Below are positions 44,561-53,560 of a stretch of DNA of 64,000 bases, piece by piece (positions within the stretch are counted from its first letter, which is position 1; every line of letters starts with the position of its first letter). Source of the DNA: JBMNGH01 sp050949725 (lineage in GTDB: Bacteria; Bacillota; Thermosediminibacteria; Thermosediminibacterales; Tepidanaerobacteraceae); NCBI GenBank assembly GCA_050949725.1, contig JBMNGH010000003.1, positions 1 through 64,000 of the forward strand, in the 5' to 3' direction. The translations under genes and the position numbers were made by a program. The notes below the pieces were generated by a model, which saw only the letters and a program-made list of their open reading frames with translations, was not told the DNA's origin and searched no databases.

Positions 44561-46009
44561 CTATATACCCGGCTTTTTGGTATGGAAATTTGTGCTTTTT
44601 TCAAAAGCATAAGCTGCTCTTAGAATTGCTGATTCGTCAAACGGCTTCCCAATTATCTGCAGGCCTATGGGTAATTTTCCGGAAAAACCACACGGAACGG
44701 TTATACCCGGCAAGCCAGCCATGCTGACAGGTGCAGTACAGATGTCATTCATGTACATCTTGTAACTGTCCTGTATCTCCTCTGTCAGCTTAAAGGCAGG
44801 CCTAGGCGCAGTCGGCACAATAATCAAATCGAACTTGTCAAAAACACTGTCAAAATCTTTTTTAACAAGTCTTCTGATCTTTTGTGCCTTCAAATAATAG
44901 CCCTTGAGATGGCCTGAATTTAAAATATGTGTACCTAGTAAAACCCTTTTCTTAACCTCGAAACCAAACCCTGCACCTCTTGTTTTCCTATAAAGGTCAT
45001 CAATATCATCGTAATTTTTTACGCGAATTCCATAGCGGATCCCATCATATTGCCCTAAACTTGTGCTGGCTTCAGCTGCCGTTATTATATGATAAGCCCA
45101 TAAAGCATATTCCGTGTGAGGGAGAGAGACCTCTTCACAGACAGCTCCCAGCTCCTCAAACTTTCTTGCTGCCGCAATTACAGCATCCCTAACTTTAGTA
45201 TCCAGCCATTCTCCCATAAGTTCCTTCGGCAAACCGATTTTCATACCTTTTATTCCGTCGTTTAACCCTTCTGTATAATCATTAAACTCAACTTCTGCAG
45301 TTGTTGCATCTAATAGATCCCTTGCTGCTATTGAGTTCATTATAATAGCGCAATCCTCAACATCTTTAGATATTGGGCCAATCTGGTCGAGTGATGGCGC
45401 CAAGGCGACCAAGCCGTATCTTGACACCCTGCCGTATGTAGGTTTAAGTGCTACAACACCACAAAAGGCAGCAGGTTGCCTTAATGATCCTCCTGTATCA
45501 GAACCCAGAGCAAATATGCACTCATCGGCTGCAACAGCAGCTGCGGATCCGCCTGATGAACCTCCAGGAACTCTTTCCAAGTCCCATGGGTTTTTTGTAG
45601 GGAAAAATGCTGAATTTTCCGTTGAAGAGCCCATAGCAAACTCATCCATGTTAGTTTTACCTATAATTACAGCACCCTCAGACTTTAGTTTCTCACATAC
45701 CGTTGCATCATATGGGGGTATGAAATCTGCCAGCATCTTTGATGAACATGTAGTTTTTATATTCCTTGTACAAATATTGTCTTTTATCGCAACGGGAATT
45801 CCTTTTAAAACACTTGAAAAATCTCTGTCCTTGTCTATTTTCCGACTTGTTTCCAATGCTTTATCATAGTCAGTCGTAACATAAGCGCTTACATCTTTGT
45901 CAACCTTTTGTATTCTATCGATTACTGCACTTGTAAGCTCTTCAGAAGATATTTGGTGATCTTTTAAAAGAGCGTGTGCTTCATGGATTGTAAGGCTGAA
46001 GAGTTCCAA
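44561..46009 (-). CDS. gatA: Aspartyl/glutamyl-tRNA amidotransferase subunit A
   Basis: Amidase-signature glutaminase subunit, about 482 residues. The catalytic triad region is present: GIPVAIKDNICT (Lys), GSSTENSAFFPTKNPWD, GGSSGGSAAAVAADEC with the cis-Ser, and GSDTGGSLRQPAAFCG with the nucleophilic Ser. TTG at 46009 is eight bases after GGAGG and is used instead of the longer frame, which has no site in place. Between gatC and gatB. Confidence 0.96.
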   Translation of the reverse strand: MELFSLTIHEAHALLKDHQISSEELTSAVIDRIQKVDKDVSAYVTTDYDKALETSRKIDKDRDFSSVLKGIPVAIKDNICTRNIKTTCSSKMLADFIPPYDATVCEKLKSEGAVIIGKTNMDEFAMGSSTENSAFFPTKNPWDLERVPGGSSGGSAAAVAADECIFALGSDTGGSLRQPAAFCGVVALKPTYGRVSRYGLVALAPSLDQIGPISKDVEDCAIIMNSIAARDLLDATTAEVEFNDYTEGLNDGIKGMKIGLPKELMGEWLDTKVRDAVIAAARKFEELGAVCEEVSLPHTEYALWAYHIITAAEASTSLGQYDGIRYGIRVKNYDDIDDLYRKTRGAGFGFEVKKRVLLGTHILNSGHLKGYYLKAQKIRRLVKKDFDSVFDKFDLIIVPTAPRPAFKLTEEIQDSYKMYMNDICTAPVSMAGLPGITVPCGFSGKLPIGLQIIGKPFDESAILRAAYAFEKSTNFHTKKPGI

Positions 46010-46049
46010 TAGAAAAACCTCCGTTCCTTCGTCTGATTTCACACATGGG

Positions 46050-46340
46050 TTATTCCTCTATGATCCTCGGCACCCTAAAAAAACCATTGTCTTTATCCAG
46101 GGCATTTTTTAGTGCTTCATCCCTGTCAAGACTTTGCCATACTTTATCTTCCCGCAACACATTTTTGGCCGGAGCCATATGTACAATTGGCTCAACATTG
46201 TCTAAGTTAATTTCGTCCAACTTTTCCATATAATTCATGATCGCATTCAATTCCTCTGTAATCTCATCTTTTTCTTTATCCGATAAAAAGATTCTCGAGA
46301 TATCTGCTGCAAGGCCTACTTCATCCTTCGAAATACTCAT
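46050..46340 (-). CDS. gatC: Aspartyl/glutamyl-tRNA amidotransferase subunit C
   Basis: 96 residues, first gene of gatCAB. GatC pattern: SISKDEVGLAADISRIFLSD, ELNAIMNYMEKLDEINLDNV, EPIVHMAPAKNVLREDKV. It wraps around and stabilises GatA. ATG at 46340 follows GAGGTG; an in-frame start three codons earlier is not needed. Confidence 0.95.
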   Translation of the reverse strand: MSISKDEVGLAADISRIFLSDKEKDEITEELNAIMNYMEKLDEINLDNVEPIVHMAPAKNVLREDKVWQSLDRDEALKNALDKDNGFFRVPRIIEE

Positions 46341-46438
46341 TTTTTTCACCTCATCATTTTTAAATAAAAAAAATTGATATATAACATTACTATTTATATA
46401 ACATTTAATTATTTTGGGTTAATACCTCATGGAAAATA

Positions 46439-47125
46439 TTAATTAAACCTGCTTGAAGAGGTTTTTATAAAATACGAACGGTTTGAATTAATAATAAATT
46501 CAAATGGAAACCTCATCATCTGTGGTTTTATGTAAATATCGAGTATCGCTATATCATCTACCTGCGGGTATGTTGTAAAATATTTCTGCAGGGTTAAGCC
46601 GAACGGTTTAGCTATAATATTTGCGAGCAGGATAACTGCCAACAGGTTTAAAATGGAAAAACGGTGAGAGAACAAAAGCACCAAAATAAAAATCAACGAA
46701 AATAGAAAATTCCCTGCGGCAATCGATGTGCCGCAGCGTGGGTGAATTGCAAGATTCGTCTCACCTTGGAGCATTCTATAATAACCTTCCCTAGTTGCAT
46801 CGATAACTTCATATGGTGACATGAGATCTGGTCCAGACAGCGAAAAGCCGTCGGGTTGTGCAAGTCCTCCAATTTTAAGCGGACTGCCGTATCGATGCTC
46901 GAGCACGTTAATCGTGGCATGCTCCAGGCTGTGATTTTTTCTTATACGTTTATCTGCGGCAATTTTTACCATTTGCCAAGGTATTGTGATGACATTGTAA
47001 AAAGAATTGAAAAGGATTACATACGGAAGCATAAACAAAAAACCAATTACCAGAAAAATTAATACTGGAATCAATAGAAACGGAAAAAAAGCCAAAACTA
47101 ATAAGATTATCAGGAAATAAAACAT
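46439..47125 (-). CDS. Membrane protein, DUF6391-like
   Basis: About 228 residues: two N-terminal hydrophobic helices, a polar middle with RKNHSLEHATINVLEHRYG and AIHPRCGTSIAAGNFLF, then two helices. The SLEHAT and CGTS signatures are typical of DUF6391. Function unknown; the conserved histidines and glutamate could bind metal, but that is a guess. ATG at 47125 follows GGAAGG; the upstream extension lacks a site. Confidence 0.7.
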   Translation of the reverse strand: MFYFLIILLVLAFFPFLLIPVLIFLVIGFLFMLPYVILFNSFYNVITIPWQMVKIAADKRIRKNHSLEHATINVLEHRYGSPLKIGGLAQPDGFSLSGPDLMSPYEVIDATREGYYRMLQGETNLAIHPRCGTSIAAGNFLFSLIFILVLLFSHRFSILNLLAVILLANIIAKPFGLTLQKYFTTYPQVDDIAILDIYIKPQMMRFPFEFIINSNRSYFIKTSSSRFN

Positions 47126-47186
47126 AACCGACAAACCTTCCTCTGTTTTCGAGTATATTATACCAAAACATTGCTTTATATACAAA

Positions 47187-47226
47187 GTATGGCCCTTATC
47201 TTTGAAGTATGGACCCTGTCTTTGAA
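47187..47226. repeat. 20-base tandem direct repeat upstream of the DUF6391 gene
   Basis: GTATGGCCCTTATCTTTGAA is immediately followed by GTATGGACCCTGTCTTTGAA: two adjacent 20-base units differing at three or four positions. It lies 60-100 bases ahead of the DUF6391 start, where an operator might be expected. Confidence 0.6.
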
Positions 47227-47339
47227 TCCGTTATCCTTTATTTCTAACCTGAGATATCTTTCCACCGAATTGTCTTGCGCCTGCTTTTTGAGGCTTTATA
47301 TCGTTTTCAAATTTTCGGAATGAAAACAAATGTTATTAT

Positions 47340-48665
47340 TTAATTGATTAAATCACTTGCAATTTTAAGCAGTGTATCTCGTTTGTTCAGTTCAGGCTCT
47401 TCAATTACTTTCTCCAAAAGGCAATTCAAAATTTTTCCTATAAAAGGTCCCTCGGGAGTATTAAGTGTCTGTATTAAATCTTCCCCAGTAATTGTCAGAT
47501 CTTTTATGCGATAGTCGCTATTTTCTATCCTTATTGCATCCAGGTCTCTCACAAGCTTCTTAAGCCCAGGTCCCATAGAGTCGTCAAACCCGCTCGCAAT
47601 CCTGTCTGCCTTTCTCAATTCAATTAAGTTATATATGTTATCCCATCCCACCTTTGAAACAAGCCTCCGGGCATCTGATATTGGAGAAATCGAACCATAG
47701 TGGAACATATGATTTTCAATTAATAACACCGCCGTATTTGTCATGGTTTTATCAAACCTTAGTTTTCGCATAATCTCACTGGCCATACGCGCTGATTCAA
47801 TGTGATGGTTGTGAAATTCTATGATGGATTTTTCATGTATAGCCGTTCGAGGTTTTGCTACATCGTGCAAAAGAGCGGCCATCCGAAGCTGTGGAGTGTT
47901 TTTTATGTATTTACACGTGAGCATATTATGTTCAAGCACATCGACCGGCTTATTGTGGTGCATCAGACCCATGCCTTCCATTAATTCGGGTATTATGTAA
48001 TCCATTATTCCTGTGCTAACAAGGGCCACCAAACCTTGAAAAACATATTCTCCAGTAATTAGCTTTAAGAGCTCATCCCTCATACGTTCCTTGGAAATAC
48101 TTACCAACTTGTACTTTTGAGAACATATCGCATACAATGTCGATGCCTCAATCTCAAATCCCAGTTGTGCTCTAAAACGAACAGCCCTTAATGCACGCAA
48201 TGGATCTTCCCAAATCCTCTTTGTCGACCCGGTACACCTTATTATTCCTGCATCTAAATCTTTTTCCCCACCAAATGGGTCTACCAGTTTTGAGCATATT
48301 GGTTCGTAAGCCATTGAATTAATTGTAAAATCACGTCTAGCTAGGTCTTGAAATATATTATCTCCATATTTATAATCAGGTTTTCTCCCGGGAGCATCAT
48401 CGCGAAACGGGGTGATATCTATTTTGTAACCATCTACGGAGACTATAACGGTCCCATAGTCGCCGTGTATTAAAACACTCTGGAATAGGCCGGCGATTTC
48501 TTCGGGCTTGGCATCAGTCGATATATCAAAGTCAGTAGCCTTTCGCTTTAAGATAATGTCCCTTAGTGCTCCTCCCACTATATAAGCTTCAAAACCTGCA
48601 TTACTTAATGTTTTACAGACATCAATCACCGGGTATGGGATATTGCTCAGTAAATTTTTTCCCAT
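47340..48665 (-). CDS. cca: CCA tRNA nucleotidyltransferase
   Basis: About 441 residues of class II nucleotidyltransferase. Head domain: YIVGGALRDIILKRKATDFDISTDA with the catalytic DxD; body: RRDFTINSMAYEP, GIIRCTGSTKRIWEDPLRALRAVRFRAQL (motif pieces); HD domain ALLHDVAKPRTA follows. Adds or repairs the CCA tail of tRNA; a poly(A) polymerase cannot be fully excluded. ATG at 48665 has GAGGTG upstream and is preferred to a GTG three codons earlier. Confidence 0.93.
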   Translation of the reverse strand: MGKNLLSNIPYPVIDVCKTLSNAGFEAYIVGGALRDIILKRKATDFDISTDAKPEEIAGLFQSVLIHGDYGTVIVSVDGYKIDITPFRDDAPGRKPDYKYGDNIFQDLARRDFTINSMAYEPICSKLVDPFGGEKDLDAGIIRCTGSTKRIWEDPLRALRAVRFRAQLGFEIEASTLYAICSQKYKLVSISKERMRDELLKLITGEYVFQGLVALVSTGIMDYIIPELMEGMGLMHHNKPVDVLEHNMLTCKYIKNTPQLRMAALLHDVAKPRTAIHEKSIIEFHNHHIESARMASEIMRKLRFDKTMTNTAVLLIENHMFHYGSISPISDARRLVSKVGWDNIYNLIELRKADRIASGFDDSMGPGLKKLVRDLDAIRIENSDYRIKDLTITGEDLIQTLNTPEGPFIGKILNCLLEKVIEEPELNKRDTLLKIASDLIN

Positions 48666-48706
48666 TTTAGACACCTCAATATTGATCTCCTCTTTTTATA
48701 CAGCAA

Positions 48707-49957
48707 TCACAACCCTATATCCTTCCTGTAATGCATTCCATCAAAATGTATGCTGTTTATTGCCTGATATGCTTTTTGTCGAGCTTCTTCCATGGTACTT
48801 CCAAGTGAAGTTACGCCCAGAACCCTTCCTCCAAAAGTATAAACCTTTCCGTCCGTTTCCTTTGTTCCAGCATGAAATACAACAGCATTTTCTTTTATCA
48901 AGTTAAGGCCTTCAATTAATTTACCCTTTTCGTATTTGCCGGGATAACCCCCAGATGCCAATATAATACATACGGCCTTTTGTTCAGACCACTTTATTTT
49001 TGCTGATTCAAGATCTCCATCAATAGCTCTTTCAATTATATCTACAAGGTCTGTCTCAAGTCTCCTAAGGATTACCTGAGCTTCCGGATCACCAAAACGG
49101 CAATTGTATTCTAACACTTTCGGTCCGTTATTTGTCAGTATAAGGCCGGTATACAGTACACCAACAAATTTTATCCCTTCTCTTGACAAAGCATCGATAG
49201 TCTTTTGTACTATATTTTCTTCAACAAGCTTAGAGATTTCGAGGTTGTATCCCGGTGCGGGTGAAATCGCCCCCATGCCACCGGTATTAGGACCCAGATC
49301 ATTATCATAGATCCTTTTATGGTCACGACTGCTCACCATCGGAATTGCCTTATATCCGTCACAAAAAGCTAATACTGTGACTTCTGGCCCTTCAAGGTAT
49401 TCTTCAATAATAATCCTGTCACCTGATTTTCCGAATGTTCTTTCATTCATAATACTTTTTACTGCATTAAGTGCGGTTGATTCGTCTTTGGCAATAATAA
49501 CTCCTTTTCCGGCTGCAAGCCCATCAGCTTTGACTACTAAAGGCGGCCCAACCTGTTTTATGTATTCTGTTGCTTTGGCCGGATCGTCGAACACCCTGTA
49601 AGAAGCCGTTGGTATGCCATATTTTTTCATCAAATTCTTGGCAAAAATCTTGCTGCCTTCTATTTTAGCAGCATTTTTTTTCGGACCGAAAATTCGAAGG
49701 CCTTTTGCCTCAAATGCATCTACTATCCCTGCAACCAACGGTGCTTCAGGTCCTACAACGGTCAGGTCAATCTTCTTTTCTTTAGCAAATTTAACGATTT
49801 CATCAATATCATCAACCGACAAATCAGTGTTTTTAGCCAGCTGTGATGTTCCGGCATTTCCGGGTAAACAATACATCTCGGCAACCTTTGGGCTTTGAGC
49901 TAACTTCCATAAAAGTGCATGCTCCCTTCCGCCGCCCCCTATTACAAGAACTTTCAT
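48707..49957 (-). CDS. purD: Phosphoribosylamine-glycine ligase
   Basis: About 416 residues, ATP-grasp enzyme, second step of purine synthesis. VLVIGGGGREHALLWKLAQS at the N-terminus, then LPGNAGTSQLA, ADGLAAGKGVIIA, and GPEVTVLAFCDG. Ends close to cca. ATG at 49957 follows GGAGGTG. Last gene of the pur operon. Confidence 0.96.
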   Translation of the reverse strand: MKVLVIGGGGREHALLWKLAQSPKVAEMYCLPGNAGTSQLAKNTDLSVDDIDEIVKFAKEKKIDLTVVGPEAPLVAGIVDAFEAKGLRIFGPKKNAAKIEGSKIFAKNLMKKYGIPTASYRVFDDPAKATEYIKQVGPPLVVKADGLAAGKGVIIAKDESTALNAVKSIMNERTFGKSGDRIIIEEYLEGPEVTVLAFCDGYKAIPMVSSRDHKRIYDNDLGPNTGGMGAISPAPGYNLEISKLVEENIVQKTIDALSREGIKFVGVLYTGLILTNNGPKVLEYNCRFGDPEAQVILRRLETDLVDIIERAIDGDLESAKIKWSEQKAVCIILASGGYPGKYEKGKLIEGLNLIKENAVVFHAGTKETDGKVYTFGGRVLGVTSLGSTMEEARQKAYQAINSIHFDGMHYRKDIGL

Positions 49958-50013
49958 GGCACACCTCCAAAAGTCATTTTGCCTCAAATTCAAATAAGTA
50001 ATCTGTCACTAGT

Positions 50014-51606
50014 TTAGTGTTTGAAATGTCTTACTCCAGTAAATATCATCGATATTCCGTATCCATCTGCTACCTTAATTGATTCATCATCCCTTAATGA
50101 GCCACCGGGCTGTATAATCGCCCTAACACCGGCCGCAGCTGCTGCCTCGACGACATCCGGAAATGGGAAAAAGGCGTCAGAAGCCAATACTGATCCGTTT
50201 GCCTTTTCTCCGGCTTGAGCAATGCTCTGCTGTGTAGGCCAAATCCTGTTAACCTGCCCTGCCCCTATACCGACTGTTACCAAATCTTTTGCAAGCACTA
50301 TGGCATTTGATTTTACATGCTTTACCACTTTCCAACCGAATAACAAATCTTCAATTTCTTTTTGTGCAGGACGTCGTTTTGTCACAACCTTTAAATTTGA
50401 CACTTCAGTGTCTTTAGAGTCGAGTTCCTGTATCAACAGACCTCCTGAAACCTTTTTCATGTCATACCCTGTACGTTTTCTTCCTGAAACATCTACTTCA
50501 AGGATTCTTAAATTTTTCTTGCCCTTTAAAATTTCCAGGGCTTCAGGTTCATAACCCGGTGCAATAACTATTTCCAAAAAGATTTTAAGTAACTCGCGGG
50601 CAGTAAGTATGTCAACAACTCTGTTTAATGCCACAATTCCTCCAAAAATCGAAACAGGATCAGCATTATAAGCTTTGACATAAGCTTCATGTATATCCTT
50701 CCCACAAGCTATCCCACACGGATTGGTATGTTTCACACCTACTGCAGCCGGCACGCTGAATTCTCTGATCATAGACAATGCGGCATCTGCATCATTAATA
50801 TTGTTAAAAGAAAGTTCTTTTCCGTGCAGCTGTCTTGCGCCGGCGATTGTTGTTTTATCACGACTTCCCGGTTCCCTGTAAAACGCAGCAGACTGGTGGG
50901 GGTTTTCCCCATACCTGAGTTCTTGAACCTTTTCAAAAGCCAATGTCAGCGCATCGGAAAACAACTGGATATTATTCCTTCTTCCGTCACAGTGACCTTC
51001 TTTTTCCTGTTGTAAATCCTCAGAAATACATCCGTCCAAATAATGCGAAATAAGGGCATCGTAATGCGCAGTATGATTAAAAACCTTATAGGCTAATTTT
51101 TTCCTTGTCAGTTGATCTAAGTCACCGTATTTGGTCAATCGCTCAATTACAAGACCGTAGTCATCTGGATCTACAATAGGGATGACATACATATGATTCT
51201 TTGCCGCTGACCGAAGCATTGACGGGCCACCGATATCAATGTTTTCTATAGCTTCGTCAAATGTAACATCTGGCTTATCTATTGTTTTCTTAAACGGGTA
51301 AAGGTTTATAACAACAATATCAATGGGTTTTATTTGATACTGTTCCAGTTGGGCCATATGTTTCTCGTTGTGTCTTACCGCAAGCAATCCACCGTGTATC
51401 TTGGGGTGAAGTGTTTTGACCCTACCGTCAAGTATTTCAGGAAAACCTGTAACATCCGATACCGCTGTCACTTTAATTCCGGCTTCTTTGAGGGCATTTG
51501 CCGTTCCACCCGTTGAGATTATTTCTATTCCCAATTCACTTAACTTTTTAGCAAATTCAACGACACCCCTCTTATCAGAAACAGAGATAAGTGCTCGACC
51601 AATCAT
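50014..51606 (-). CDS. purH: Bifunctional AICAR transformylase/IMP cyclohydrolase
   Basis: 530 residues; the last two steps of IMP synthesis. N-terminal MGS-like cyclohydrolase domain (RALISVSDKRGVVEFAKKLS, STGGTANALKEAG, DGRVKTLHPKIHGGLLAVR) and C-terminal transformylase (LRYGENPHQSAAFYREPG, VGVKHTNPCGIACG, FFPFPDVVEAAAAAGVRAII). Slightly longer than common purH, due to loops around residue 210-220. ATG overlaps the purN stop by four bases, with GGAGGAG upstream. Confidence 0.96.
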   Translation of the reverse strand: MIGRALISVSDKRGVVEFAKKLSELGIEIISTGGTANALKEAGIKVTAVSDVTGFPEILDGRVKTLHPKIHGGLLAVRHNEKHMAQLEQYQIKPIDIVVINLYPFKKTIDKPDVTFDEAIENIDIGGPSMLRSAAKNHMYVIPIVDPDDYGLVIERLTKYGDLDQLTRKKLAYKVFNHTAHYDALISHYLDGCISEDLQQEKEGHCDGRRNNIQLFSDALTLAFEKVQELRYGENPHQSAAFYREPGSRDKTTIAGARQLHGKELSFNNINDADAALSMIREFSVPAAVGVKHTNPCGIACGKDIHEAYVKAYNADPVSIFGGIVALNRVVDILTARELLKIFLEIVIAPGYEPEALEILKGKKNLRILEVDVSGRKRTGYDMKKVSGGLLIQELDSKDTEVSNLKVVTKRRPAQKEIEDLLFGWKVVKHVKSNAIVLAKDLVTVGIGAGQVNRIWPTQQSIAQAGEKANGSVLASDAFFPFPDVVEAAAAAGVRAIIQPGGSLRDDESIKVADGYGISMIFTGVRHFKH

Positions 51607-52247
51607 TCAAGCTCCTCCTTTGCTTTAATAATGTGAACTCTGCGCCCTTTAATTACAAGACGACCCTCGGCAAAAAGTTTTATCGCCTCCGGATAAATCC
51701 TGTGTTCTTCTTTCAAAACCCTTGCAGCTAATGTTTCAGGCGTATCATGATCTTCTACCGAAACCGCTCTCTGCAAAATAATCGGCCCTGTATCTGTTCC
51801 TTCATCTACGAAATGAACTGTAGCACCGGTAATTTTTACCCCGTATCTAATAACCTCTTTATGTACCCTTAATCCGTAATAACCCTTCCCACAAAAAGAT
51901 GGTATTAATGATGGGTGTATATTCATTATCCTGTTTGGATATGCCCTGACAAAAACAGGTGACAACACTCTTACAAAACCGGCCAGTATTACCAGATTTA
52001 CGCTGAACTTTTTTAAAATACTAATTAACTCTTCATCGTACTCTTGTACTGTTTTAAAGTCTTTAGGCAAAACAGCACAATTAGGAATACCGTTGCTTGC
52101 AGCCCGTTGTAATGCATAGGAATCTTCTCTGTTTGACAAAACCACTTCAATAGAAGCCGGTAAATAACCTGACTGAATGCTATCTATTATGGCCTGTAAA
52201 TTGGTACCCCCTCCTGACACGAGTACGCCAAGTCTCACCTTGGGCAA
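51603..52247 (-). CDS. purN: Phosphoribosylglycinamide formyltransferase
   Basis: 214 residues, folate-dependent GART. RLGVLVSGGGTNLQAIIDSI, LAGFVRVLSPVFV and MNIHPSLIPSFCGKGYYGLRVH with the catalytic His, then GATVHFVDEGTDTGPIILQ. Start is TTG at 52247 within the last codons of purM. In many purN proteins HPSLLPSFPG is found; here PSFCG, a small change. The purM overlap implies coupled translation. Confidence 0.95.
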   Translation of the reverse strand: MPKVRLGVLVSGGGTNLQAIIDSIQSGYLPASIEVVLSNREDSYALQRAASNGIPNCAVLPKDFKTVQEYDEELISILKKFSVNLVILAGFVRVLSPVFVRAYPNRIMNIHPSLIPSFCGKGYYGLRVHKEVIRYGVKITGATVHFVDEGTDTGPIILQRAVSVEDHDTPETLAARVLKEEHRIYPEAIKLFAEGRLVIKGRRVHIIKAKEELE

Positions 52248-53278
52248 TACGACACACCGCCTCTCCCTCTTTCAACTCTTCCGATAACCCAGCCTAGAAT
52301 GCCACGATTGTTGGCAATTTTAATCACTCTGTCCGCACTTTCTTCCGGGGTAATAACTACATATCCAACTCCCATATTGAACGTCCGGTACATCTCGCTA
52401 TCATCAATCCCACCTAACCTTTGGAGCAAATAAAAAATTTGTGGTATTTCCCATGAACCTGCTTCTATCATAATCTTTAAACCTTCAGGTAAAAGACGAG
52501 GGAGATTTTCCGTAAGACCACCCCCGGTTATGTGCGCCATCCCGTGAACCTCAACATCGCTTTTAAGAATTGAGTGTATTGCTTCTACGTAGATCCTCGT
52601 AGGGATGAGCAATTCATCTCCTATTGTTTTGCCCAATTCATCTAGGTGTGTATCTACACTGTACCCACACTTTTCGAAAAACACTTTTCTGGCTAAAGAG
52701 TACCCGTTGCTGTGCAGACCCGTAGACGCTAGGCCTATGACAATATCTTTGGGCTTTATTTTCGCCCCATCGATTAATCTACCCTTGTCTACCACGCCGA
52801 CAGCAAACCCTGCGATGTCGTATTCATCCTTATCATACATATCAGGCATTTCAGCTGTTTCTCCACCTATTAGCCCACAATTTGCCATCTTGCATCCTTC
52901 TGCAACACCCTTTACTATCAGGGCGATTTTCTGTGGAATTAAGCGACCTATAGCAATATAGTCTAAAAAGAACAAGGGTTCGGCTCCATAGGTGAGAATA
53001 TCGTTTATGCACATTGCAACACAATCGACCCCAATTGTATCATGTTTGTCCATCATAAAAGCCAGTTTAAGTTTTGTTCCAACACCGTCCGTTCCTGAAA
53101 TGAGCAACGGCCGTTCGTACTTTTTTATATCGAGTTCAAATAGCCCCCCGAAGCCGCCAATTCCACCGACTACTCCTTTTGTTGGGGTGGATTCGACATA
53201 TTTTCTCATCAGTTTAACTGCCTGATTACCAGCATCAACGTCAACACCTGCTCCCCGATACGTCATTTTTTGATCCAT
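52235..53278 (-). CDS. purM: Phosphoribosylformylglycinamidine cyclo-ligase
   Basis: About 347 residues. YRGAGVDVDAGNQAVKLM, GGIGGFGGLFELD, SGTDGVGTKLKLAFM, DCVAMCINDILTYGAEPLFF, GGETAEMPDMY and GMAHITGGGLTENLPR are all classical. AIR synthetase step. ATG at 53278 lies behind GGAGAGG; the earlier in-frame ATG is part of that site. Confidence 0.96.
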   Translation of the reverse strand: MDQKMTYRGAGVDVDAGNQAVKLMRKYVESTPTKGVVGGIGGFGGLFELDIKKYERPLLISGTDGVGTKLKLAFMMDKHDTIGVDCVAMCINDILTYGAEPLFFLDYIAIGRLIPQKIALIVKGVAEGCKMANCGLIGGETAEMPDMYDKDEYDIAGFAVGVVDKGRLIDGAKIKPKDIVIGLASTGLHSNGYSLARKVFFEKCGYSVDTHLDELGKTIGDELLIPTRIYVEAIHSILKSDVEVHGMAHITGGGLTENLPRLLPEGLKIMIEAGSWEIPQIFYLLQRLGGIDDSEMYRTFNMGVGYVVITPEESADRVIKIANNRGILGWVIGRVERGRGGVSYCPR

Positions 53279-53383
53279 TACGACCTCTCCACACATTTTA
53301 TTTTAAAACCGACAAAACAGTAACGGTAATCCTGTTGTTGCTGTTCATTGTTCGACACACCATTTTATAGTGGCCAATGCCAA

Positions 53384-53510
53384 AAGCATATTTACACCTT
53401 AGCATATTTATACATATTTATACTGTATTGTTAAACAAAACTTTCTGTAATTTGCCTTGTTGCAAAATTTATACCGTGGCATACTTATACCATATTGAAT
53501 TATTTCTAAC
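53384..53510. repeat. Iterated TATAAATATG-like motif between purM and purF
   Basis: In the 280-base gap inside the purine operon the minus strand carries GGTATAAGTATGCC, GGTATAAATTTTGC, AGTATAAATATG, TATAAATATGC and GTGTAAATATGC, some adjacent and some 10-45 bases apart. No terminator or gene accompanies them. The gap is unusual because all other pur genes overlap or abut. Confidence 0.5.
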
Positions 53511-53560
53511 TTTATACAACATTATAAAAAACCATAGCAACTATGCCTTTTGCCGGTTTC

